From Pachyseris speciosa (taxonomy: Eukaryota; Cnidaria; Anthozoa; Scleractinia; Pachyseridae): a DNA stretch of 64,000 nucleotides. Below, one piece after another: positions 43,545 to 52,200 of this stretch (position 1 is the stretch's first letter; the number at the start of each line of letters is the position of its first letter). The translations under genes were made by a program, and so were the position numbers. Location of the stretch: positions 1,287,001 through 1,351,000 of the forward strand of contig JAEMWC010000050.1 in the NCBI GenBank assembly GCA_016490735.1, read 5' to 3'. Under the pieces are notes generated by a model. It worked only from the letters and a program-made list of their open reading frames with translations, did no database searches and had not been told where the DNA came from.

Positions 43545-45580
43545 TATCTTTGGTCGAGGGTTAGTCTGTGCGTCTCTAAACATAAATAGTCTACTGTCCC
43601 ATATTGATGATCTTAGAGTTTTTATGTCCTCTTCTAGAGTAGATATTTTAGTAATCAGCGAGTCTAAATTAGACTCTACAGTGCATAATAACGAAGTCTA
43701 CTTGCTTGGCTTTGAACTGGTTAGGAAAGATCGTAAAGTTAACGGAAGGAATGGAGGTGGTGTTTGTATCTATTTGCGCACGAATTTAAACTACCGAATA
43801 CGTGACGATTCAAATAACGACGAGTTGGAGTGTCTATTTGTCGAAATCAGTAAGCCACGGAGTACACCATTCCTAGTCGGTACCTGGTATCGCCCCCATA
43901 GCTCTTCACCTAATCTTTTTAATGAGTTCGAAAAAGTAATCGTTAAAATTGATGCCGAAAACAAAGAATTGTATATACTTGGTGATGTCAACTGCAATTT
44001 GTTGCCTGAAGCAAATGCATATATTTCTTCCTTTCTGATTAATATTTTTGACATATATGGTCTTACTCAGTTAATTAGGGAACCAACACGTGTCACTTCA
44101 GTTTCTAATGCTCTAATTGATTTATCCATAACAAACTCCCCAGAAAAGGTTTCAAAATCGGGTGTCATCCATCTTGGTATAAGTGATCATTCTCTTGTTT
44201 TCTTGACACGTAAGGCCCACTATGACCGTAATGGTCCTCGTATGATCGAGACAAGGCAATTTAAGCACTTTGACAGTTATAAGTTCTTAAGTGATCTCAA
44301 TCAAATGCCATGGGGCAATGTCGATTTGTATTCTGATCCAAATGACATGTGGCTTGAATGGAAAAAAATGTTTCTCACCTGTGTTGACAAACACGCACCA
44401 CTGAAATTGAAAAGAGTCCGTAAAAAGCGATGTCCATGATTACTGGTGATGTCCTGAGCAAAACCAGAAGAAGGGATTTCCTTAAAAAGAAGGCAATTTC
44501 TTCCAATGATTCAGCCTCGTGGAATCAATACAAGCATGCTAGAAACCGGGCAAATAACGCTATTAAGCTCGCAAAGAAACTCTATGTTGCTGACAACCTA
44601 GAAGCTAATAAAGGAAATTTGCGACAAACATGGAACATAATTAACGAGATAACCTCCCGTAAAAGTGATAAGATGTCCAATATCTTGGAAATCAAAGCTG
44701 ATAATACAGTAGTTAGTAATCCGGAAGACATTGCCGAAACTATTTACGAACACTTTACTAATATTGCGCAAGTATTAGCAGAAGATATTCCTCCCGTAGA
44801 AGTAAATCCTGAATTCTATTTGGAAACTGCTGATAAATCGTTTTCTTTGCAAACTCCTAGTATTGATATTGTATTAAGTCTTTTAAAGAAAATTGATGAC
44901 AAAAAAGCCACTGGTCTTGACAAGATTCCGAGCAAGCTGTTGAAGATTGGCTGCTGGTATTATCGCACCTTCGCTTACCGCTATCTTTTCTAGTTCTATT
45001 CTCACTGGGATATATCCAAACAAATGGAAATCGGCCAAAGTAACTCCAATTTTTAAAAAGGGTCTTAAATCGGATCCTAATAATTATAGGCCTATTTCTG
45101 TTCTTCCGATAGTTTCTAAAGTTTTTGAACAAATTGTTTACAACCAACTCTACCATTATTTAAATAATAACAAATTACTATCAAGTTGCCAATCAGGGTT
45201 CCGCTCTCTTCATAGTACTCTTACGGCTTTGCTTGAGGCGACAAATTATTGGTCAGTTGACATCGACAATGGGCTACTAAATGGCGTCGTTTTCATCGAC
45301 CTTTTCTAACAGCTTTACTGGGTACAGGACTACCCAGTAGGGGTAGGCACGAACGGGACTCCTAGGTCCCATGCAAGGTGACCTCATCCCCCCAACCCAC
45401 CCATTCCCACAACCCATGAAGGTTGACCACACCACCGGGGTCTACGTCCCCTTCTCTTTTCGAACAGTGGTGTGGGTTCTTTAACGTCCCACAAGAACAG
45501 ATCAGAGACAGAGAGCTGTGAGACGGGACCTACGGTTTTTCGTCCTTATCCGAGAAGACTAGAAAGTCTTACCGTTTGCA

Positions 45581-45622
<42 letters not shown>

Positions 45623-46316
45623 AGATCCTGAGTGTTGGTCCGGCCGGAGTTGAACCCGCGACCTCCCGCACGGTAGTCCGCTGCTCTACCACTGAGCTAA
45701 CCGGTTGGCGGTCAACACCCATGGTTAGCTCGGATCACGAGATTATCTTGCGTAAAATGTCATACATGGGTGTTGACCAGGCAACTATTAGCTGGTTCTT
45801 GTCGTATCTAAGTGGCCGAACCCAAAGATGTAATGTCAACGGCAAACTATCAACTGCCCGCGATCTCAAGTGCGGCGTTCCACAGGGCAGTATATTGGGT
45901 CCTTTGCGTTTCCTAATTTATATTAATGATCTCCCCAACTGCCTGCCGGCCGCTGCGCCAAGGATGTTTGCTGATGACACAAACATTACACTATCGGCTA
46001 AAACGTTAACGGATCTCAAACAAGCCTTAACCCCTGAACTAAGTAACCTAAGCTGCTGGCTTAAAGCCAACAAGCTTAGTTTAAACGTTGCCAAAACAGA
46101 GTTAATGTTAATTGGGTCAAGGCAGAGATTATCTGTCCAAAATGAAGACTTCGAAATAAGAATTGACGATCAAATCATCAAGAGAGTTGGACATACCAAA
46201 TCCCTGGGTGTTACCATCGATGCTCATCTTACTTGGCGCAAACACCTTGAAGAAATAAGCAAGAAAGTATCCTCAGCTATAGGTGCCCTCAAACGGGTGC
46301 GACCCTTTATTCCGAA
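43545..46316 (+). pseudogene. LINE ORF2: AP endonuclease and reverse transcriptase, interrupted
   Basis: The endonuclease motifs appear in order: SLNINSL, VISESKLD, GGGVCIYLR, LGDVNCNLL and LGISDHSLVF. After a one-base break near 44437 comes the linker (ARNRANNAIKLAKKLY), and after another break near 44955 the RT domain (PIFKKGLKSDPNNYRPISVL, SGFRSLHSTLTALLEAT). A SINE splits it at 45306-45712. It resumes with HEIILRKMSYMG, CGVPQGSILGPL and the active site RMFADDTNIT, then GSRQRLSVQ. It is truncated at about 46316 before the thumb. The two-base and one-base breaks make it inactive. Confidence 0.85.
45306..45712 (-). mobile_element. tRNA-derived SINE, copy B (inside the LINE)
   Basis: Same family as copies A and C. 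On the minus strand it opens with box A TAGCTCAGTGG (about 45700) and a box B region GGTTCAACTCC (about 45657), then the shared body (AGAAAGTGCTG, ACTTTCTAGTCTTCTCGG). It lies between the RT codons for FIDL and DHE, with some RT codons missing around it. Confidence 0.85.
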
Positions 46317-46321
46317 GGAAT

Positions 46322-46520
46322 ACCAAGGAAACCAACTGGTTCCGCCGATGCTGTGGCGATGCAGCACGACGTTGATTACAGCAGTTGCGATTTCCGCGCG
46401 AAGAAGTACGGAGAAAACAAAAAAAAATGCAAGCATGTTGCCGACCGAAAAATGGTCAAAGCGCTCGACTCAATTCCGCAAGAGACAGTTGGAGCATTCG
46501 TTGGCCCAAAACGCGATTAA
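46322..46520 (+). pseudogene. Phospholipase A2-like domain, Polinton side after the LINE
   Basis: The start of this region reads GNQLVP in the LINE-exit frame. A frame change near 46343 leads to DAVAMQHDVDYSSCDF, with HD at 46365-46370 and Tyr two residues on. This is the HDxxY active-site signature of parvovirus-type phospholipase A2 domains. A Lys/Cys helix follows (KKCKHVADRKMVKALDS) and the frame ends at TAA 46518-46520. Such domains help virions cross endosomal membranes. The N-terminal part is presumably the sequence ending at 41850. Its stop overlaps that of the opposite gene. Confidence 0.55.
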
Positions 46521-46675
46521 TGCGAAAGAAAAACTTGGTCTGGGTGTTTGAGTTCCATTGCGACTCTCCGGAATTCCTCCGCCACCACTTCCTCAAGGGT
46601 TTTGTTGGGTCGCAATAATTCACTTGCAAAGGGCACCACGACCCCACACAGTGCGAACAAAAATGTGGCAACCAT
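46517..46675 (-). CDS. Small Polinton protein with N-terminal hydrophobic segment
   Basis: A 52-residue ORF from ATG 46675 to TAA 46517-46519. It begins with a signal- or anchor-like stretch (MVATFLFALCGVVVPFASEL) and ends in a charged helix (NKTLEEVVAEEFRRVAMELK). An alternative longer frame in the same DNA (46719-46456) has Cys-rich, less protein-like composition. The exact overlap of its stop with the PLA2-like stop on the other strand favours this reading. Function unknown. Confidence 0.4.
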   Translation of the reverse strand: MVATFLFALCGVVVPFASELLRPNKTLEEVVAEEFRRVAMELKHPDQVFLSH

Positions 46676-46758
46676 GGGTACACGTTATTTATGACCCACT
46701 TTTGCTCAATATCCTCCATCTTATATCACTGACACAACACGTGGTCCCCGTTTTTCAA

Positions 46759-47035
46759 TCAGCAGGCCCAACAACGACCATTCCGCCGGCAAAACTTGCA
46801 TTTCCCGCAGCTGGTCACAAGGGTGTAACAATTTTCAATGGGGCAGAAGGGGGCGTCGTCAAAAAAAGGGAGAGATCTCTGTGTACTTCTTCCCAGTCTG
46901 CTCTTTTTTTGTCCTGAATTTTCGCAGCAATTGTCCCTGGAGGATTTTTTCCCTCAACTCTGGTGGGAGTTGGCTGACGGCTTCCAAGATATCCATATAT
47001 CTTGGGGTGTGATTGTTTAATTGCTGTTCAGACAT
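46759..47035 (-). pseudogene. Polinton LPPELREKIL protein with Cys-rich tail
   Basis: Starts MSEQQLNNHTPRYMDILEAV, then SQLPPELREKILQGQLLRKF, a leucine-proline pattern reminiscent of the first helix of F-box motifs. A homopolymer break near 46865 (eight T on the coding strand) is followed by a Cys-rich tail: CPIENC, SCGKCKFCRRNGRCWAC, probably zinc-binding, ending at TGA 46759-46761. It is the third of three nearby ORFs sharing the LPPELREKIL core (others at 47158-47443 and 47553-47657). Confidence 0.45.
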
Positions 47036-47138
47036 TACAGCCATCGATGTCTATTTGCCATCGAATCCATATATCTTGGGGTGTGATTGTTTAATTGCTA
47101 TTCAGACATTACAGCCATCGATGTCTATTTGCCATCGA
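46991..47138. repeat. Perfect-looking tandem duplication, 74-bp unit x2
   Basis: ATCCATATATCTTGGGGTGT through GTCTATTTGCCATCGA occurs twice in direct tandem, at 46991-47064 and 47065-47138. There is only one visible difference (GCTGTT/GCTATT). It duplicates the 5' end and upstream region of the LPPELREKIL gene. Confidence 0.88.
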
Positions 47139-47157
47139 CCTCCAAGCTCTTCAACTT

Positions 47158-47443
47158 TTATATGAAGGCGATTTTTTTGCCAACACAACCAACAATAACC
47201 ATGCCGTTGGGGCAGTGCCATTGATTTCTGCAACATGTTATTTTTGTTTCCGAACCTTCAATTTCACAATAGTAATTAATCCCCCCTCCCACCCGAATCA
47301 TACAATAAATATAAACGAAGAACGTCTTGGACTTGGTACCACCCCATTTTCTCTCGGTCGGCAACCTTTTGTTTGACCACCTCTGAAAGAATTTTCTCTC
47401 TCAGCTAGGGTGGGAGTTGGCTGATCCTTTCCGGCAGATCCAT
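47158..47443 (-). pseudogene. Second LPPELREKIL-type Polinton ORF, broken
   Basis: ATG 47443 opens MDLPERISQLPP. The next codon is TAG (47405-47407), and the core continues LREKILSEVVKQKVADREK in the same frame. A frame change leads to a Cys-rich end (YYCEIEGSETKITCC, NQWHCPNGMVIVGC) that stops near 47158. The architecture matches the neighbour at 46759-47035: LPP core, then cysteines. Role unknown. Confidence 0.42.
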
Positions 47444-47552
47444 CTGTGAAGGGTGTGCTATTGTTCAAAAGCCCCGCTCTTCCGCGGAGGTGTAAAAAAA
47501 GAGGAAAAATGAACCGAAACAAAGGCACCAATAGTTCTCCGTGCACCCACCC

Positions 47553-47657
47553 CTAACCCATTTTTTCGCGCTCCTTCAACTGGTTTTGGGTGTGGTAATG
47601 GAGGATTTTCTCCCGCAATTCGGGTGGGAGGGTGCGAATCTGCTCCATCAGGTCCAT
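47553..47657 (-). CDS. Third LPPELREKIL-type ORF, very short
   Basis: A 34-residue ORF from ATG 47657 to TAG 47553-47555: MDLMEQIRTLPPELREKILH then a Gln/Lys helix ending EREKMG. It lacks the Cys-rich tail of its two relatives, so it may be truncated. The shared core in three consecutive ORFs points to local gene duplication. Confidence 0.38.
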   Translation of the reverse strand: MDLMEQIRTLPPELREKILHYHTQNQLKEREKMG

Positions 47658-47677
47658 TCATGAAATGGCGCAGATAT

Positions 47678-47965
47678 TCAATGGCCTATTCTCCAAAACC
47701 TCTCCTCGAGCAACCACTTTTGCATGTACCCCTTTTCGGGGATTTTGAGGAGGTTGAAAACATTGAAGGAAATGTCACCACAGATTTTGTGAATGTTTTT
47801 TGTTTTCTTGATGAACCTCCAAGGGGATTCGTCCTTCTCCAATAAAGAGCGATCAACCACCATTGGTGCAAACTCCAAGGGGAGGTTTTCGTTGTCCAAT
47901 CCTTTCAACCATCTGTTGATTCTCAAACTCAACTTGCGCCTTATGATGCGGCGTTCGTCGCCCAT
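47678..47965 (-). CDS. Small Polinton protein, paralogue of the gene at 47987-48283
   Basis: A 95-residue intact ORF. RRKLSLRINRWLKGLDNENL is followed by FAPMVVDRSLLEKDESPWRF, IKKTKNIHKICGDISF and a helical end. The neighbour upstream shares WL, APM, LL, D-S-P-W and FI-x-K-T at like spacing. No domain is recognised. The 21-bp gap to the upstream stop suggests joint transcription. Confidence 0.5.
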   Translation of the reverse strand: MGDERRIIRRKLSLRINRWLKGLDNENLPLEFAPMVVDRSLLEKDESPWRFIKKTKNIHKICGDISFNVFNLLKIPEKGYMQKWLLEERFWRIGH

Positions 47966-47986
47966 TTGTCCTGTCGCCCCATTTGT

Positions 47987-48283
47987 TCAATGAACCGTGT
48001 CATAGGACCCTTCATCGGTCAGCCACTTGTTCGTGAACTTCTTTTCATCTTCAGGAAGAGAATTGAGAGCCATGTATGAAATATATGCGCATTCGTCGAT
48101 GAAATGGGTTTCATTTGTCTTCAAAATAAACTACCATGGAGACATGTCGTTTCGCAGGAGCTCGCGCACGTGGCCCATTGGCGCGTAATGCATTGTCTCC
48201 TTGTTTTCTTTGTATTCCAACCACCTGTCAATTTCTGCGACGAGCGCGTGTCTTACGTTGCGACGTTTCAGCCACTCCGTCAT
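47987..48283 (-). pseudogene. Small Polinton protein with in-frame stop, paralogue of 47678-47965
   Basis: About 99 codons from ATG 48283: MTEWLKRRNVRHALVAEIDR, then MHYAPMGHVRELLRNDMSPW. TAG stands at 48131-48133 (codon 51). The same frame goes on to THFIDECAYISYMALNSLP and ends at TGA 47987-47989. The alignment with the next gene across the stop shows that the stop is secondary. Function unknown. Confidence 0.48.
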
Positions 48284-48310
48284 CGCTCTTCCATATCCCC
48301 CTCTCTCTAA

Positions 48311-48660
48311 TTAAGATCCATCGGAATGAGGGGGGACGACCCACTTGTTGGGTGTAATAGCTTTTGCAATAAATTTGATTGTGTTAACCAAAGAAAGGGT
48401 TTCTTGATTGTCTTTATTGTGGGGGCTAAATTCATTCTCTTTTGAAAAATTTTAATAAAACGATACGGGTCAACCCCTTCAACTAAATATCCTTTGACTG
48501 TTTCATAAAACTTGGGGTAAATTTTTTGTTCTGGCCAATATTCCAACATCTCCACAAAATTGTTGAGAAGGCGCTCTGAAAAGGCCTCGCTATTTGGAAG
48601 GAATCCATCGAATTCCATTTTTTCATTGATTTCCTCAAAGGGACAGACTGCTTCAGCCAT
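48311..48660 (-). pseudogene. Small Polinton protein, frameshifted near the end
   Basis: Starts at ATG 48660 (MAEAVCPFEEINEKMEFDGF). LLNNFVEMLEYWPEQKIYPK and VKGYLVEGVDPYRFIKIFQK follow. A frame change near 48410 leads to SLVNTIKFIAKAITPNKWVV and a stop at 48311-48313. It is helical, with no signal or membrane segment and no recognised domain. It is the first of the minus-strand block read from the right end of the element. An upstream ATG at 48708 is possible. Confidence 0.48.
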
Positions 48661-48725
48661 CGGCTTGCCCCACACACCCCTCTCTCTAATAGGGTGACCC
48701 CGCAACATGGCTGCTTTTGTTGGCG

Positions 48726-49007
48726 CTTTAGTTTCTTGTTTTTGATGCTTTGTTGCTGTTGTTGCCCCTCGTCACTTCGCTCCTCAGGAACTGAGTAGTA
48801 TAGCGTGGATTGATTCAATACAACCGGAGCCTTTTATTTCTTGTTTTGATGCTTTGTTGTTGTTGCCGCTCGTCGCTTCGCTCCTCAGGTGCTGAGTAGT
48901 ATAGGGTGGATTGATTCAATACAACCGGAGCGCAATATCCCCGACGAGCGAAGCGAGGAGGGCTGCTGCGCGGAGGTGGTATTGAATCAATCCACCCCAT
49001 ACTACTC
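48726..49007. repeat. Direct repeat pair plus inverted copy, possible Polinton end
   Basis: Two direct repeats of about 100 bp (48726-48830 and 48831-48931) both hold TTCGCTCCTCAGG, CTGAGTAGTATAG and GGATTGATTCAATACAACCG. At 48943-49007 the same words return inverted (GAGCGAAGCGAGGAG, TTGAATCAATCCACCCCATA). The last two can pair as a hairpin of about 65-bp arms. The position just outside the last small gene suits a terminal repeat of the element, but no match was found at the left end. Confidence 0.55.
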
Positions 49008-49207
49008 TTCCCTTCCCCTGTCTTCCCCTCTCTTCCATCCTTTCCCCTCCTTCCTTTCATTTCCCCTCCCTTCCCTTCCCTCTCTTCCCTCTCTTCCTTT
49101 CCTTTTCCCCTCTTTTCCCTCCCTTTCCACTCCCTTCCCCTCTCTTCCCCTCTCTTCCTCTCTTTTCCCTTCCCTTCCCTTCCCTTCCCCTTCCTTCCTT
49201 AATTTCA
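49008..49207. repeat. Polypyrimidine (CT-rich) tract, about 200 bp
   Basis: Almost pure C and T on the plus strand (TTCCCTTCCCCTCTC-type units), ending CCTTAATTTCAG. ORFs across it are made of repeats (Ser/Pro/Leu or Glu/Gly/Lys) and are rejected. It could form triplex DNA. Confidence 0.9.
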
Positions 49208-52200
49208 GGGTCATGTAAAACGAATGCCGGAAGGCTCAAGTTTGCTAATTGCGGAGCTTACGAATCGGCTAAAATGAGGCGTAAAGGCATCCGAACGATA
49301 AAAGCACAACACAAAGAAGGAATTAATGAGGTACTTAAACTTTCTCGCATTTTTTGTTTGATTCCTTGAGTAAAGCTAAATTTGATTCAACTGATCTGAT
49401 AGTGCGCACCGCGCGCCTGTAAATGCTCCGCATTTAGGCTTGGCTAAAATTTCGCTATATAGTGGTCTGGATTTGAGCCCGAGCTCGCTACGCCAAAATC
49501 CACATAATGACAGTTGGTAGCACAGAAAGACAGTAATGTTGGTACGGTATCTTTATGAAACATGTTTGTTTTGTAATGTTATTTAAATCTGCAATGTAGG
49601 CAGTGTTTGCTTTTTGTGTCAAAAAACAGTTCACTCGTCCAAAACTAGAATTTCATTATTATGAATATTATTGTGTCTAGATGGTTGGGAAAAGCTATTA
49701 TATTAATCTGTTTTCTGCTTATTACTACTGCCATTAGTCAGATAATCGATGAAACGTTACCACGTGTCTGAGGTTAGACAAAGTTGGAATAACATTGCTC
49801 GTTTTAATGAAACTCAGTAAACGAATTATTATGCAAGTTTCACAAAACTTGATCTGACAAGAACCGTGCGTCATTTTATTCAAAGAAAATACGATAACGA
49901 TTATTTTCTTAGTCACGCAATTCCCCAAAAAAAAGAAAGGTTAACAGAGATGGCGAGGGTAATTACGCAGTCTTTAGTTAGTTAGCTTGCTGACTTTGTT
50001 TTCACTTTGCTGTAGTTCGCTCTTTTTCTTTCCTACAGGACAAGATGAGATTTTTGCCACCGCCGAGACAATGCAGACACAGAATAGTCCCGAAGTATGC
50101 GATTCACTTGAAAGGGAAACCGAATATCTCAACCGAAAAATATATTTTTTGGTTTTAAGGGAACGAAATAAGTGCTTTATGACCCACCATTCTGATGGTC
50201 GAAAACTCTGTTGATCTCATTTTACAAGCATTGGTTCATTTTAGTTTGCGTTAGTTAAATTATGCACCGAGGCAACCACGATTTCTAACAATTAATTCAA
50301 AACTTAGGATTTGATATTCGTTTTTTTTTAGAATACAAATGAAGAGTAGCTACAGTTTTGCATGGAAACTAGAAATATAGTTTTGTTGACGTCTATTGCG
50401 ATGATGAATGGGCTGATTTTCTGATAAAAGAAAACAAGTTGCCACTCATAATTGAAATTTGTTGGTCGTTTTGGTCCATTGTGACAATTGAGCAGCTGTC
50501 GTTGACAGGTTGTTTTCAATTTTCAAGAGTAAAGATGAGCAGTGTTTTTTCACTTTTGCTCGAAAAATCGAACTGACGAGAATTCTTTCTTTGCCCTCAG
50601 CTATAATCACAGCATCTTCTCTAAATTTGTACTTTGACTATTTTATGGAGAATAGAAGAAGAGAACTACACGTCATGTTTTCTTTGTCCTGAACGCAGAG
50701 TTCATAATTCATCAAGCAACTTTAGCCAACGATTTGAAGGAAAGTTCAAGCAAGAAGAGAGCGAATACACTGCTACTTAGCTTTCAATATAATGGAACTT
50801 TATTTTATATCCTTATCCTTTGCGAAAATATAACGTCTGATATTTCATTAGTTTATCTGAATCGAGATTTCAAAACATAGCCAAAAAGCGAAAACTTTCC
50901 CTTTTATGACTACTCTAGTGAGACTATTGAATATTCAGTTATTACAACATCATCTCTGAATTAAATTTAATCCGTATAGGAATTCAGGTTTTTCATTTGT
51001 ATGTAGAAGTATAGACCTATAGCATCCAGGAATGGTACCCGGGAAAGAATCGTAAAAATAAACATAAACCACTGGAATTATCGTAGGGAAAATGTTCTGA
51101 GTCACGAGTCGCATACCGTGACAACCAAATAAGAAATGAAAGAAGTCCTTCCATTGGACTGACGAAGGGGCGAGCATCAAACCTAATTACTTTTAGCCAA
51201 TAGTACTGTTTGTTAGAATGAAGATGATCGGAAAGTATTTGTATTCTCACAAACTTGAACCGACGAGAACCTCATTATATATAATTATATTCACAGAATA
51301 CAAATCGAAAGTTGTTTAACTTCAGTTTTGAACAGCAGCAACAGAGGACTGCACATTTTTTATTTGTAAGTTCGCACTTATTGTGATAATTTCATTGGTT
51401 TCTCGCTCTGATGTTCGGTTCTGATCCAACTTTGCTTTTCTCTTTTGCAGTTCAGACGTTCTTTCTTCATAACTACGTAAAAGCCATGCAGATGACAGCT
51501 GAGTTATTTCAATGGTAAATTGATTTCTTCTAAATGTTAGCTGACGTGCACTCAGAGTTATCAGAAGTATTTTCTCCCTAAAAAGACATCAAACGTTCAA
51601 CAATACGCCAGGATGAAAAATATATACTATAAGGGGCATTTTCATTAAAATTTAAGATTTGCATAAGTTAATTGATGGGTCATTTCAAAAATCTAGGATA
51701 ATTTAAATGTTTTGACATTAACTTCTGAAAGATTTTCGTTTTGTAATCGGATCTTTTTCTTCGCGATGTCCGTTTACAATTTGTGTTGCAGGGTTGCTTT
51801 TAGTGTTCAGAGTGCTTTGTAATATCTAGAATTTTCGCGGCTGGGCCAGCAAACGGACGGACATGGTCCCACATGGTTGAATTTCGTCGTTCGCTACGGT
51901 TTCTAGTTCTTCTGTTTGTTTATTTCGTACGTTTTTTTTTATTGATTCATGGTCTCTCTAAGGTTTTACAGCGTTGATCGCTTTTCATTCCGAAAGTTTT
52001 GTGGTTTCTATCCACAAAAATCCGTCTCGTCACCTTCAGAGAAACATTATTTCATCACAACTGGTTTTGGTTTTATTACGCTTTTTTAAACCGTAGGATT
52101 TTGAGGCAGAGTTAGTGAAAAGAAACACGGAGCTCTTCGTATATATATTTCGAATTTCCGCAATCGCTTTTAGTTTACTAAATGTTACATTTCATGTGAT

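Larger units (their letters stand above)
41850..46320 (+). mobile_element. CR1/L2-type LINE inserted in the Polinton, lacking its 3' end
   Basis: Contains ORF1 with an SGNH-esterase domain and ORF2 with endonuclease and reverse transcriptase, interrupted by a SINE at 45306-45712. The 5' junction is just before ATG 41862. The 3' junction is at about 46318, where the RT frame (VRPFIPKE) passes directly into Polinton sequence. The usual 3' UTR and tail are missing. LINEs normally lose 5', not 3', ends, so a later deletion or recombination is likely. Confidence 0.82.
29890..49007. mobile_element. Polinton/adintovirus-like endogenous virus, copy 1 (interrupted by a LINE)
   Basis: About 14.7 kb of virus-like DNA, excluding the LINE at 41850-46320. 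In order it holds: PolB (+), integrase fragment (-), membrane protein (-), fibre (-), packaging ATPase (-), then proline-rich protein, acidic protein, penton-like, basic core, major capsid-like, small basic, pVI-like and PLA2-like genes (+), and seven small genes (-). PolB, integrase, ATPase and the two capsid genes are the defining Polinton set. No adenain-type protease was recognised. Genes are packed tightly, with overlapping starts and stops, and richer in G+C than the flanks. Stops and frameshifts in most large genes mean this copy cannot make virions as assembled. Outer limits are estimates. Confidence 0.85.

Noticed and set aside
46456..46719. 87-codon Cys/Trp-rich ORF MEDIEQKW...
   Set aside because: The other minus frame (46517-46675) has a start, a signal-like segment and a stop that overlaps the opposite gene, and reads more like a protein.
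48726..49007. CRISPR-like array
   Set aside because: Only two direct repeats and one inverted copy without regular spacers, in a eukaryotic context.
49002..49239. Glu/Gly/Lys- and Ser/Pro/Leu-rich ORFs
   Set aside because: Translations of the polypyrimidine tract.
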